Below are positions 26,755-36,977 of a stretch of 64,000 nucleotides of DNA, in pieces. This stretch comes from Streptomyces sp. JH14 (GTDB lineage Bacteria > Actinomycetota > Actinomycetes > Streptomycetales > Streptomycetaceae). The translations under genes and the position numbers were made by a program. The notes under the pieces are model-generated. The model did no database searches, was not told the origin of the DNA, and was given only the letters and a program-made list of their open reading frames with translations. The stretch spans positions 6,014,001 to 6,078,000 of the forward strand of contig NZ_JAJNEL010000001.1 in assembly GCF_029428675.1 (NCBI RefSeq). The letters run 5' to 3'. Position 1 is the stretch's first letter, and each line of letters starts with the position of its first letter.

Positions 26755-28364
26755 GCGAGCGGACCGGACTTTCCTACGCGCACGGCACCGGCACCACCGC
26801 ACTGCTCGGCGACACCATCGGGCGCAACCTCGACCGGGCGATCGAGGCGTACCCGGAGCGCGAGGCGCTCGTCGACGTCAGCTCGGGGCGCCGCTGGACG
26901 TACGCCGAATTCGGCGCCGCCGTGGACGAGCTGGCGCGCGGCCTGATGGGCTCGGGGGTGGCGAAGGGCGACCGCGTCGGCATCTGGGCGATCAACTGCC
27001 CCGAGTGGGTGCTCGTGCAGTACGCCACGGCCCGCATCGGCGCCGTCATGGTCACCATCAACCCGGCCTACCGGGCGCACGAGCTGGAGTACGTACTCGG
27101 CCAGGCCCAGATCTCCCTCCTCGTCGCCTCGCTCGCCCACCGCACCAGTGACTACCGCGCCCTCGTCGGCCAGGTCCGGGCGAACTGCCCCGGCCTGCGG
27201 GCCGTGCACTACATCGGCGATCCGTCCTGGGACGAGCTGACGGCGGCGGCCGCATCGGTCACGGCCGGACAACTGGCCGCCAGGGAGGCCGAGCTGTCCT
27301 GCGACGACCCGATCAACATCCAGTACACGTCGGGCACCACGGGCTTCCCCAAGGGCGCGACCCTCTCGCACCACAACATCCTCAACAACGGGTACTTCGT
27401 GGGGGAGATGGTCGCCTACACCGAGCAGGACCGGGTCTGCCTGCCCGTTCCCTTCTATCACTGCTTCGGCATGGTCATGGGCAATCTCGGCATCACCTCG
27501 CACGGCGCCTGCATCGTGATCCCGGCCCCGGCCTTCGAGCCCGCCGCCGTCCTCCGGGCGGTCGAGCAGGAGCGCTGCACCTCGCTCTACGGCGTCCCCA
27601 CCATGTTCATCGCGGAGCTGAACCTTCCCGACTTCGCCTCGTACGACCTCTCCTCGCTGCGCACCGGAATCATGGCGGGATCTCCTTGTCCGGTCGAGGT
27701 GATGAAGCGGGTCGTCGCCGAGATGCACATGGACGAGGTGTCCATCTGCTACGGCATGACGGAGACCTCCCCGGTCTCCACCCAGACCCGCCGCGACGAC
27801 GACCTGGAGCGCCGCACCGGCACGGTCGGCCGGGCGATGCCTCACATCGAGGTGAAGGTCGTCGACCCGGTGACGGGCGTGACCCTGGAGCGCGGCACGG
27901 CCGGCGAACTCTGCACCCGTGGCTACAGCGTGATGCTCGGCTACTGGGAGCAGCCCGACCGGACCGCGGAGGTGATCGACGCGGGGCGCTGGATGCACAC
28001 CGGTGACCTCGCGGTGATGCGGGAGGACGGCTATGTGCAGATCGTCGGCCGCATCAAGGACATGATCATCCGCGGTGGCGAGAACGTGTACCCGCGGGAG
28101 ATCGAGGAGTTCCTCTACGGGCACCCGAAGATCGCGGACGTGCAGGTGGTGGGCGTCCCGGACGACACGTACGGCGAGGAGATCCTGGCCTGCGTCATTC
28201 CCCGGGACCCGGCGCAGCCGCCGACCCTCGACGAGGTGACGGAGTACTGCCGCGAGCAGTTGGCGCATTACAAGATTCCGCGGCGGCTGCGGATTCTGGA
28301 GACCTTCCCGATGACGGTGAGCGGGAAGGTCCGGAAGGTCGAACTGCGCGAGAACTACGGGTAA
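26751..28364 (+). CDS. Fatty acyl-CoA ligase (FadD-like, AMP-binding)
   Basis: 537 residues with the ANL core: P-loop YTSGTTGFPKG, CYGMTETSPVS, WMHTGDLAVM, GRIKDMIIRGGENVYPREIEEFLY and the catalytic lysine in MTVSGKVRKVELRE. The sequence pattern (FPKGATLSHHNILNNGYFVGE) is that of the FadD2/FadD35-like long- or medium-chain ligases. Its product would feed beta-oxidation. Because it is translationally coupled to a different type of ligase, the pair may activate two classes of acids under the same regulator. It converges on a small hypothetical gene; a short GC palindrome (28386-28399) lies between the stops. Confidence 0.9.
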   Translation: MSERTGLSYAHGTGTTALLGDTIGRNLDRAIEAYPEREALVDVSSGRRWTYAEFGAAVDELARGLMGSGVAKGDRVGIWAINCPEWVLVQYATARIGAVMVTINPAYRAHELEYVLGQAQISLLVASLAHRTSDYRALVGQVRANCPGLRAVHYIGDPSWDELTAAAASVTAGQLAAREAELSCDDPINIQYTSGTTGFPKGATLSHHNILNNGYFVGEMVAYTEQDRVCLPVPFYHCFGMVMGNLGITSHGACIVIPAPAFEPAAVLRAVEQERCTSLYGVPTMFIAELNLPDFASYDLSSLRTGIMAGSPCPVEVMKRVVAEMHMDEVSICYGMTETSPVSTQTRRDDDLERRTGTVGRAMPHIEVKVVDPVTGVTLERGTAGELCTRGYSVMLGYWEQPDRTAEVIDAGRWMHTGDLAVMREDGYVQIVGRIKDMIIRGGENVYPREIEEFLYGHPKIADVQVVGVPDDTYGEEILACVIPRDPAQPPTLDEVTEYCREQLAHYKIPRRLRILETFPMTVSGKVRKVELRENYG

Positions 28365-28401
28365 GGGCTGTCCCGTGGGCAAGCAGCGCCCGCGGGCGCC
28401 G

Positions 28402-28623
28402 TCAGGCGGCTTCGATGATGTCGCCGGCGGTGCCCCGGGTCGCCGCCGCCCACTCGATGAGCAGTACCTCGTACGCCGCGGACTCCACGGAGGACCAGTC
28501 CTTGCCGGCGCGTGCGTCCACGAGCGCACGGATCGCGTCGTTCGCCTCGACGGCGGACGGGTGGGTCGGCTGTACGGCGTCCAGCGGTGCGGAAGTCGGT
28601 GGGAGTCGTGGAGTTAAGGCCAT
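28402..28623 (-). CDS. Small conserved-looking hypothetical protein
   Basis: 73 residues beginning MALTPRLPPTSAPLDAVQPT. The C-terminal two thirds are helical and acidic (VEANDAIRALVDARAGKDW, SVESAAYEVLLIEWAAA). I do not recognise a family. Codon bias is good across these residues and poor upstream of the chosen ATG, which supports a short protein rather than the longer open frame. There is no clear ribosome site, so the message may be leaderless. No membrane segment or cysteine is present. Confidence 0.55.
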   Translation of the reverse strand: MALTPRLPPTSAPLDAVQPTHPSAVEANDAIRALVDARAGKDWSSVESAAYEVLLIEWAAATRGTAGDIIEAA

Positions 28624-28781
28624 GCGCACCACTGTAAGGGCGCCCTCTGACAGCGGCCGAACATTTGTGGCCCCCTGGGCCGAACGTGACCGATTGCACT
28701 CGCTGTTGCCGGCCGGTTCCGCTGCGGCGTCGGAAGGTGCCGCCGGGGGCGCCGCGCGTCGCCGGAACTCCCGTGGAGCGG

Positions 28782-29288
28782 TCAGAGTTCGCGCCGCATG
28801 CAGACCCTCGGCCAGCGGTCCAGACCGTGTTCCGCCTCCTCCGCCCGGATCTTCCGCAGCCCGTCCGTGAGTTCCGCTTCCGTCAGCGTGCGGAAGCCGA
28901 GGCGCATGTAGTACGGCGCGTTCCACGGGACGTGCACGAACGTGGTCAGCGTGAGGGCTGTGAGCTGCCGTTCGCCCGCCCAGGTCGCAAGGTGGTCGAT
29001 GAGGGTCCTGCCCACGCCGCGCCGGGCGGCGGACGGATGGACGGAGACCTGTTCGACATGGGCCGCGTCGTCGACCGGATCCGCGATCAAGTAGCCGACA
29101 GGGTGGTCGTCGTCGTCCACGGCCACCCAGGCGCGACCGGCCCTGCGGTAGTCGTCCAGCAGTTCGAGCGGCAGCGGATCGTCGTCCGCGACGGCGGACA
29201 TGGAGAGGGTGCGGAAGGGTTCGCCGGCGGCGCGCTCGATGTCCTGGAGCAGCGGGAGATCGGAGCGGCGGGCGGGACGGATGCGCAT
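28782..29288 (-). CDS. GNAT-family N-acetyltransferase
   Basis: 168 residues. The acetyl-CoA binding motif A is VEQVSVHPSAARRGVGRTLIDHLATWA (core R-R-G-V-G-R), preceded by the strand GYLIADPVDDAAH and followed by ALTLTTFVHVPWNAPYYMRLGF, a good GNAT pattern. It transfers an acetyl group to an amine, but the acceptor is unknown. The start MRIRPARRSDLPLLQ is typical for these proteins. It stands about 40 bp behind the zinc-ribbon gene in the same direction and may share its transcript. Confidence 0.85.
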   Translation of the reverse strand: MRIRPARRSDLPLLQDIERAAGEPFRTLSMSAVADDDPLPLELLDDYRRAGRAWVAVDDDDHPVGYLIADPVDDAAHVEQVSVHPSAARRGVGRTLIDHLATWAGERQLTALTLTTFVHVPWNAPYYMRLGFRTLTEAELTDGLRKIRAEEAEHGLDRWPRVCMRREL

Positions 29289-29329
29289 GCCGCCAGTATG
29301 AGCGGTCGGAGCGCGGACCGGTACGGCGC

Positions 29330-30046
29330 TCAGGCGCCGGTGGAGAGCAGTTCGTCCGCAGGGCTGTTCACCGGCTGAGGGGTCCCGGTGAGGTCCATCA
29401 CGAAGAGCGGGACGGCGAGGCCGTCCGCGCGTTCCCTGGCGTCCCGCGCATATCCGGCCAGGGAGAAGAGGACGGCGGTCACCGAGGCGTTCAGGCCGTT
29501 CAGCCAGAGGCATTCGACATCGCGCAGGGTGGTCGGCCGGGTGGTCGAGTCGACCTGGGCGATCAGTCCGGTGGCGCGCAGATCGATCCGGGAGGAGGGG
29601 CGCTCCGCGGGCTGTACGACGTTGCGGTAGCCCAGCCATCCGAGATACAGGGCGGCGGCGGTGACCGCGTCGCGCCCGGTACGGATCGTCATCGGCCGGA
29701 ATGCCGGGCGGGGCGCCGCCGCGGTCCGGGGCATCGGGATGTGGGACGGCGGGGCTCCGGCAGCCGCACCGGACGCCGACTCCGACGCCCGGCGGACCGG
29801 GATCCGCAGCACGGCGCCGCACGGGCAGCACAGCTCCGGCCGCGGCCACTGGTCGTGGCGCCCGCAGGTGAGGCAGCGCACGGTCACCCAGTCGTCGTTC
29901 CAGGCGTGGTGGGTGATCGGTTCGACCGCCCCGCCGGGCAGCACCGGTGGGGCGATGCGGGTGCCGCACGGGCACGGGTAGACCGGTGCGAGGTAGGCGT
30001 GATCGCGACCGCAGGCCGGGCAGTGTACCGGCACGGACTCCACCAT
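29330..30046 (-). CDS. Zinc-ribbon protein with possible restriction-endonuclease-like domain
   Basis: 238 residues. The N-terminal ~90 residues carry four Cys pairs (VHCPACGRDH, YPCPCGTR, VRCLTCGRHD, LCCPCGAVL), which suggests two zinc ribbons. A Ser/Ala/Pro linker follows. The C-terminal ~115 residues read TGRDAVTAAALYLGWLGYRNV, then SSRIDLRATGLIAQVDSTTRPT and ATGLIAQV. An acidic residue followed by Q-V-(D/K) after a 'G.RNV' helix recalls Mrr-like restriction endonuclease folds, but the catalytic lysine is replaced by Asp, so activity is doubtful. No methylase or restriction partner lies nearby. GGAGGG before the ATG at 30046 fixes the start. Function remains unknown; the nuclease link is inference. 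Confidence 0.65.
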   Translation of the reverse strand: MVESVPVHCPACGRDHAYLAPVYPCPCGTRIAPPVLPGGAVEPITHHAWNDDWVTVRCLTCGRHDQWPRPELCCPCGAVLRIPVRRASESASGAAAGAPPSHIPMPRTAAAPRPAFRPMTIRTGRDAVTAAALYLGWLGYRNVVQPAERPSSRIDLRATGLIAQVDSTTRPTTLRDVECLWLNGLNASVTAVLFSLAGYARDARERADGLAVPLFVMDLTGTPQPVNSPADELLSTGA

Positions 30047-30235
30047 GGTCTCCCTCCGGCACCCCCGGTGCCGTCTTCGGTGCCTCTGCGTCCCCGTCTC
30101 TCCTTGCTCCGTCCCCATGCTCCACCAAGAGCGGCGCGCGGGGGTGCGACTTCGCGGATTCGCGGAGCTCCGGGAGCCCCCGGTGCGGCGGGTCACGCCC
30201 GCCCTTGACGGTCGTCCGGACGCACTTTAGATTGC

Positions 30236-30271
30236 TTCCGTATAGCAGAAAAAAAGTTTCACGATACGGAA
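30236..30271. promoter_or_regulatory. Tandem operator boxes before gcl (21-bp spacing)
   Basis: TTCCGTATAGCAGAA (30236) and TTTCACGATACGGAA (30257) begin 21 bp apart and end 59 bp before the gcl start. The same two-box layout with the same spacing occurs before hyi, aceB and between allR and allB. The probable binder is the IclR-type repressor AllR. Confidence 0.7.
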
Positions 30272-30330
30272 TAGGTGCTCTCAGGTGGCGCGACGGAGCC
30301 CGATCCCACCCGTCCGAGCAGGAGTACTCC

Positions 30331-32115
<1,785 letters not shown>

Positions 32116-32136
32116 CCCGCCCTCTCGTCCGCCGCC

Positions 32137-32181
32137 CGTGCGGGGGCCGGCCACCGGAACCCGGTGTCCGGCCCCCGCACG
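32137..32181 (+). terminator. gcl terminator
   Basis: A perfect 14-bp inverted repeat CGTGCGGGGGCCGG / CCGGCCCCCGCACG. Its 17-nt loop contains a smaller CACCGG/CCGGTG stem. It begins 21 bp after the gcl stop. Confidence 0.85.
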
Positions 32182-32352
32182 CATGTGTCACGGTCAGACC
32201 GGAAGCACCAACTCCCCCTACCCGTAGTACTTCTGGGTTACTCGGCAGGTGCACTCCCTGGGTGGACGCCGACCACGGCGTCCGCTCCCTAGCTTCTGTA
32301 CCGGAAGCGACATACGACACGACGGACATCCGGTACGGAAGGACCCCCATTC

Positions 32353-33342
32353 ATGGTGCCCCGCCCGCCCAGGAGCCACCCGCGCACGATCCGTCCGCGC
32401 ACCGCCCGGACCCTGCTCGCCGCCCTGGTCATCGCGGCGGTCGCGGTGCCGCTGTCGGGCGCGGCCCGGCCCTCGGCCGTCCCGGCGCCCGTCCCGGCCG
32501 CCCTCGCTCCGCTCCGCGCGGCGACCCCCGCCGCACTGGCCCAGCGGTACGCCGTCAACCGCGGATCCATCCTCGCGGCCGAGCGGACGGCCACCCGCCA
32601 CGGCGACCGGAAGCGGGCTGCCTCGCTGCATGAACTCGCCGACCCGGCACGCCACTTCTTTTCTTTCGACGGCCGCGACGGGGGGCGCAGTGTCGAGGTC
32701 TTCGGCGACCTCTCCCGGGCCCGCCGGATCGCCGTGCTGGTCCCGGGCGCAGGCGTCGGCCTCGACCACTACGGGCGGCTGCGGGCCGGCGGCGTCGCCC
32801 TGCGCCGGGAGCTGGGCGAAGGGGCGGCGGTCATCGGCTGGCTCGGCTACCGGACGCCCGACACGGTGAGCCGGACGTCGGTGACCACGGGCCGGGCCGA
32901 GAGCGCCGCAGTGGAACTACGCACATTCCTGGGCGTTTTGATGCGGGCCGAGCCGTCCGCCAGGACATCGCTGCTGTGCCACTCCTACGGCTCCGTCGTC
33001 TGCGCCGGGGCCGCGCCCGGGCTGGCGGTCTCCGACATCGTCCTGTACGGCAGCCCCGGAACCGGCGCCCGCGACGCGGCCGCACTCCACTCCCCGGCCA
33101 CCGTCTGGGCGGGCCGGGGCCGCGACGACTGGATCGCCGAGGTGCCGCACATGCGGCTCCGGCTGCCCTTCGTCACCCTCGGGTTCGGAACGGACCCGCT
33201 CTCCCCTCGGTTCGGCGCCCGGCACTTCGCGGCGGGCGACGGCGGCCACAGCGACTACCTGAAGCCCGGCTCCTTGTCACTGAGGAACATCGCCCGGATC
33301 GTCTCCGGCCGGACCCCCGCCGAGGAGGGGCGTCATGCGTGA
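32353..33342 (+). CDS. Secreted or anchored DUF1023-type alpha/beta hydrolase
   Basis: 329 residues. The N-terminus has basic residues and a hydrophobic stretch (TLLAALVIAAVAVPLSGAA), so it is exported or membrane-tethered. The hydrolase domain resembles the DUF1023 group of actinobacterial alpha/beta hydrolases: RRIAVLVPGAGVGLDHY, nucleophile Ser in LLCHSYGSVVC, and a His in GDGGHSDYL near the end. It begins a four-gene operon with an acyltransferase and a two-component pair: the next start overlaps its stop by 8 bp. Its substrate is unknown. Upstream is about 170 bp of non-coding DNA after the gcl terminator. Confidence 0.82.
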   Translation: MVPRPPRSHPRTIRPRTARTLLAALVIAAVAVPLSGAARPSAVPAPVPAALAPLRAATPAALAQRYAVNRGSILAAERTATRHGDRKRAASLHELADPARHFFSFDGRDGGRSVEVFGDLSRARRIAVLVPGAGVGLDHYGRLRAGGVALRRELGEGAAVIGWLGYRTPDTVSRTSVTTGRAESAAVELRTFLGVLMRAEPSARTSLLCHSYGSVVCAGAAPGLAVSDIVLYGSPGTGARDAAALHSPATVWAGRGRDDWIAEVPHMRLRLPFVTLGFGTDPLSPRFGARHFAAGDGGHSDYLKPGSLSLRNIARIVSGRTPAEEGRHA

Positions 33343-34498
33343 CCTCGTCCGGCGTATCGACGCCGCCACCCCGCCCGGCCGCGACCGCGCCACCGACGCA
33401 CTGCGCGCCTTCGCCGTCCTGGGCGTGGTGCTCGGCCACTGGCTGGTGACCGCCCTGATCGCCGACACCGGCACGTTGCGCGCCGTGAGCCCTCTCCAGC
33501 ACATGCCCGAACTGGCGCCGGTCTCCTGGCTGTTCCAGACCCTTGCGGTGTTCTTCCTCGTGGGCGGGCAGGTCGGGGCGCAGAGTTACGCCTCCGCCCG
33601 CACCCGTGGCACCACGTACGGGCAATGGCTCGGCGTCCGCACGCTTCGGCTGTTCCGGCCTGTCGCCGCCGTCCTGGTGGTGTGGACCGTGATCGCGGGC
33701 GCGCTGCTCGCCTCCGGGGCGGGCGTGGAGACGGTGCACGCGTTGCTCAAACTGGTGCTGTCGCCGCTCTGGTTCCTGCTGGTGTTCGCGGCACTGACGG
33801 CGGTGACCCCACTGGTGGCGAAGCTTCATCCCCTGTGGCCGCTTGTGGTCGTGCTGCATGTGGACCTGATCCGCTTCGGGCTGGGCGGCCCCGCCTGGCT
33901 CGGCTGGATCAATGTGGCGGCCGGCTGGCTGGTCCCGTACTGCCTGGGCGCGAGCTGGGCCCGAGGCGGTCTGCGGAGCCGGTCGACCGGATGGGCCCTG
34001 CTGATCGTCGGGGCCGCGGCCACCGCCGCACTCGTCCTGTGGGCCGGATACCCGGCGTCCATGGTCGGGGTGCCCGGCAGCCGGATCTCCAACCTCGACC
34101 CGCCCACCCTCGCGGCCGTCGCCTTCGGTCTCGCCCAGTGCGGCGCGGCCCGGCTGCTGCTCGGCCCGCTGCGGCGGGTCCTGCGCCGCCCCGCGGCATG
34201 GGCGGCGGTGGCACTGGTCAACCTCTCCGCGATGACGGTCTTTCTGTGGCACCAGACCGCGATGATGGCGGTCACCGCCGTCGGCCTGTTCGCGGGCGAG
34301 CCGTTGCCGGGACTGCACACCGTACCCAGGGACTCGGACTGGGTGTTCGCGCGGCTGGCCTGGCTGCCCGTCTTCGCCGTGGCGCTGCTGGTGTGCTGGT
34401 CGGCGTTCCGCACGTACGAGCAGGGCCGGCCGCGCAAAGGCGGCCGTATCGTCCGTGAGGGGCGTCCTGCCCGGAAGTCGGTGATGCGCCGTGCCTAG
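33335..34498 (+). CDS. Acyltransferase family 3 membrane protein
   Basis: 387 residues with about ten membrane spans. The N-terminal signature RATDALRAFAVLGVVLGHWLV contains the conserved Arg and His of acyltransferase-3 proteins (R near the start of helix 1, GHW at its end). Another characteristic stretch is VFFLVGGQVGAQSYASA. These enzymes O-acylate exported sugars, lipids or antibiotics at the membrane. A basic cytoplasmic tail follows the last helix. It overlaps both neighbours by 8 bp, so it is co-translated with the hydrolase and the sensor kinase. A cell-envelope modification unit regulated by its own two-component system is a reasonable inference. Confidence 0.85.
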   Translation: MRDLVRRIDAATPPGRDRATDALRAFAVLGVVLGHWLVTALIADTGTLRAVSPLQHMPELAPVSWLFQTLAVFFLVGGQVGAQSYASARTRGTTYGQWLGVRTLRLFRPVAAVLVVWTVIAGALLASGAGVETVHALLKLVLSPLWFLLVFAALTAVTPLVAKLHPLWPLVVVLHVDLIRFGLGGPAWLGWINVAAGWLVPYCLGASWARGGLRSRSTGWALLIVGAAATAALVLWAGYPASMVGVPGSRISNLDPPTLAAVAFGLAQCGAARLLLGPLRRVLRRPAAWAAVALVNLSAMTVFLWHQTAMMAVTAVGLFAGEPLPGLHTVPRDSDWVFARLAWLPVFAVALLVCWSAFRTYEQGRPRKGGRIVREGRPARKSVMRRA

Positions 34499-35831
34499 TC
34501 TGGACTGGACGAGGGGGTCAGTGGTGGGGGACAAACAGCGGTTGATGGCGGCGCTGCGGAGGGCCCCGCGCGCCCTGTTCGAGGATCTGACGGCGCCCGC
34601 CGATCCGCTGCCTGCGATGGGGGGTCCCGGATGGCCGGTCTGGCGGCCGGTGTTCGGGATGGTGCTGGTCCTCTGCGCCGTGGCCCTCGCCGTGGTCCAG
34701 GTGAGCGCCCTGGCTCCGGTCGACGGCGGCGGCGTCCCCGGGTACGCGGTGCTGCTCGGCATCGCCCAGGCGGCGGCGCTTGTCGTCGGCATGTCCCGCC
34801 CGGTGTCAGCCTGGTGGGCGTCGACGGTCCTCATGGTCGTCACCGCGCGGATCACGGAGCCCGGGGTGAGCCCGGACGCACTTTTCCCCTGGACCGTTTC
34901 GGGGCTCTTGCTCCAGAGCGGGGTGCTGTTCCTGCTGGCACTGCGGGTCCGGCCCCGTCGGTCGGCAGGGGCGCTGGTGGTCACCCTCCTCGCGGCGCTG
35001 TCCTGCACCGTCGCCACCACCCGGGCACACAACTACGTCCTCGACCGCGGCACCCCGGTCCTGATCGCAGCCGTGCTGATCGGCGCCGCGCTGCGCGGCC
35101 TGCGGCTGGCCCGCACCCAGCTCGTCGTCCAGGAGGAACTCACCGCCGGGGAGCGGGCCCGGCGCACGCTGCTGGAGGAGCGCAACCGGATCGCCCGCGA
35201 ACTCCACGACGTCGTCGCCCACCACATGTCGGTGATCTCCATCCAGGCCCAGGTCGCCCCGCACCTGGTCGACAACCCGTCCGACGCGCTCAGGGAGAAC
35301 CTCGCGGGCATCCGGCAGAACGCCGTCGAGGCGCTCACCGAGCTGCGGCATGTGCTCGGTGTACTGCGCTCCGAGGACGCCCTGTCGCAGGGGGCGAGAC
35401 ACGCCCCGCAGCCCACCCTCGACCGCCTGGACGAACTGCTGGACAATGTGCGCGGTGCCGGGCTCGTCGTCACCACCGCCACCACCGGCGTGCCGCGTCC
35501 GCTGCCGCCGAGCGTCGAACTGTCGGCGTTCCGGATCGTCCAGGAGGCTCTCAGCAACGCGATGCGGCACGCCCCCGGTGCCCGGGTGCGGGTGGAGACG
35601 TCCTACGGGACCACCGGACTGTCCGTCCGGATCACCAACACCGCGCCCGACGGACCGCCCGCGCCCCAGCAGTCCATGGGACACGGACTGCTGGGGATGC
35701 GCGAACGCACTGCCATGCTGGGCGGCGAACTCGCGGCCGGAGCGACCCCGGACGGCGGCTACGAGGTCACGGCCATCCTGCCGGTGAGCGCCCCTGCCCA
35801 GTCCGCCGAACCTGTCGAGGACATCCCGTGA
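34491..35831 (+). CDS. Sensor histidine kinase (DesK/NarX-like, HisKA_3)
   Basis: 446 residues. The N-terminal half has about five membrane helices (VFGMVLVLCAVALAVVQVSAL, YAVLLGIAQAAALVVGM and others). The dimerisation and phosphoacceptor helix contains ERNRIARELHDVVAHHMSVI with the phosphorylated His239, followed by the ATPase domain (VQEALSNAMRHAPGARV, then GHGLLGMRERTAMLGGEL). It autophosphorylates in response to a membrane or envelope signal and passes phosphate to the response regulator encoded next. A GTG start at 34491 was taken; a GTG at 34521 is another option. The stop overlaps the regulator start (GTGA). Confidence 0.88.
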   Translation: MPSLDWTRGSVVGDKQRLMAALRRAPRALFEDLTAPADPLPAMGGPGWPVWRPVFGMVLVLCAVALAVVQVSALAPVDGGGVPGYAVLLGIAQAAALVVGMSRPVSAWWASTVLMVVTARITEPGVSPDALFPWTVSGLLLQSGVLFLLALRVRPRRSAGALVVTLLAALSCTVATTRAHNYVLDRGTPVLIAAVLIGAALRGLRLARTQLVVQEELTAGERARRTLLEERNRIARELHDVVAHHMSVISIQAQVAPHLVDNPSDALRENLAGIRQNAVEALTELRHVLGVLRSEDALSQGARHAPQPTLDRLDELLDNVRGAGLVVTTATTGVPRPLPPSVELSAFRIVQEALSNAMRHAPGARVRVETSYGTTGLSVRITNTAPDGPPAPQQSMGHGLLGMRERTAMLGGELAAGATPDGGYEVTAILPVSAPAQSAEPVEDIP

Positions 35832-36499
35832 CGACCATTCGTGTACTCATCGCCGACGACCAGATGATGGTTCGCCAGGGTTTCACGGTGCTGCTCGACG
35901 CCGAACCGGGCATCGAGGTCGTCGGGCAGGCGGTGGACGGTCTCGACGCCGTCGCCAAGGTCGCCGAACTCGCCCCGGACGTCGTCCTCATGGATGTCCG
36001 GATGCCTGTGCTCGGCGGAATCGAGGCGACCCGCCGCATCACGTCACCGGCCGGCGCCCGGGTCAAGGTGCTGATCCTGACCACCTTCGATCTCGACGAG
36101 TACGTGTACGAGGCGCTGCGTGCCGGCGCGTCCGGCTTTCTCCTCAAGGACGCATCGATCGAGGAACTGGCCCATGCGGTCAGGGTGGTGGCGGCCGGTG
36201 ACGCCTTGCTGGCCCCGAACATCACCAAGCGGCTCATCGCCGAGTTCTCCCGGATGACCGCAAGCCCCCGGGCCCCGCTCATGGATCGCGTCGGCGATCT
36301 GACGGAGCGTGAGACCGAGGTGCTTTCCCTGATCGCGCAGGGCCTGTCGAACGGGGAGATCGCCTCGCGCCTGGTGGTGGCGGAGCAGACGGCGAAGACC
36401 CATGTGAGCCGGATCCTGGCCAAGCTGGGGCTGCGCGACCGGACCCAGGCGGCGGTCTTCGCGTACGAGACGGGCCTCGTGCGCCCGGCCGGCTACTGA
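35828..36499 (+). CDS. NarL/FixJ-type response regulator
   Basis: 223 residues. The receiver domain has the acidic pair DD10-11, the phosphoacceptor Asp56 in VVLMDVRMP, the conserved Thr in LILTTFD and the Lys in FLLKDAS. The LuxR-type output helix-turn-helix (about 155-215) is LTERETEVLSLIAQGLSNGEIASRLVVAEQTAKTHVSRILAKLG. It is the partner of the kinase before it and probably controls this four-gene operon. It starts with GTG inside the kinase stop codon. Confidence 0.92.
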   Translation: MTTIRVLIADDQMMVRQGFTVLLDAEPGIEVVGQAVDGLDAVAKVAELAPDVVLMDVRMPVLGGIEATRRITSPAGARVKVLILTTFDLDEYVYEALRAGASGFLLKDASIEELAHAVRVVAAGDALLAPNITKRLIAEFSRMTASPRAPLMDRVGDLTERETEVLSLIAQGLSNGEIASRLVVAEQTAKTHVSRILAKLGLRDRTQAAVFAYETGLVRPAGY

Positions 36500-36506
36500 C
36501 GTACAC

Positions 36507-36554
36507 ACGCAGGGACGGGGAGCGCGGGACCGTCCGCACTCCCCGCCCTTGCGT
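36507..36554 (+). terminator. Terminator of the hydrolase/two-component operon
   Basis: An imperfect hairpin: ACGCAGGGACGGGGAG pairs with CTCCCCGCCCTTGCGT across a 16-nt loop, starting 8 bp after the response regulator stop. Confidence 0.6.
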
Positions 36555-36848
36555 GAGGGTGGTGACCGCCCGACGGCGAGAGGCCGGCGCGACCGTTTCG
36601 TTCGCGCCGCCGGGCGGAGTCCTTCCTGCGGGTTGTGCCGGGACCGCGGCGACGGGCGATGGGCGGCCGGGTCCGCTCTCTGTCAGGTCGAGAGCGGCCG
36701 CCGGCCGCCTTCACCACCGCACTGGCTCGCACACCGCCGCGGTCCTCGGCACGCTGCGTCATGGTGTCGGGGCGACCTTCCGTACGGGAGCTGCTGAACT
36801 GCGACGCCCTGGGGGCTCCAGGAGCGTAAGTACGCCCCGAACCCGACG

Positions 36849-36863
36849 TCAACAATTTGTTGA
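36849..36863. promoter_or_regulatory. Orphan palindrome TCAACAA-T-TTGTTGA
   Basis: A perfect 7+1+7 palindrome. The same motif lies at the -35 region of the uric-acid operon (44392) and before allantoinase (62889). Here no gene follows within a plausible distance, so this may be a remnant of a lost gene or a distal site. Confidence 0.5.
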
Positions 36864-36879
36864 AATTGGAGGTGTGGTG

Positions 36880-36941
36880 TTCCGGATGGTGCCGGCGCCT
36901 GGGCGCGACAGGACAGGTGTCGGCGCCGACACCATCCGGAA
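36880..36941 (-). terminator. Long 20-bp inverted repeat, probable terminator of hyi-glxR
   Basis: Arms of 20 bp (TTCCGGATGGTGCCGGCGCC and its complement with one mismatch) enclose a 22-nt loop. The repeat starts 36 bp after the glxR stop, in the position expected for its terminator. Confidence 0.7.
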
Positions 36942-36977
36942 GTCTGTGGAGCGGTCCGTCCGTTGGGGCCGGCCCGC

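Larger units (their letters stand above)
36500..36977. other. Intergenic stretch with terminators and an orphan palindrome
   Basis: 478 bp between two convergent transcription units. It holds the response-regulator terminator, the orphan palindrome at 36849 and the long inverted repeat at 36880-36941, each listed separately. Open frames here have no codon bias or recognisable product, so I call no gene. Confidence 0.6.

Noticed and set aside
28386..28399. 14-bp perfect palindrome GCGCCCGCGGGCGC between convergent genes
   Set aside because: It lacks a loop long enough for a good hairpin; could contribute to termination but is not strong enough to list.
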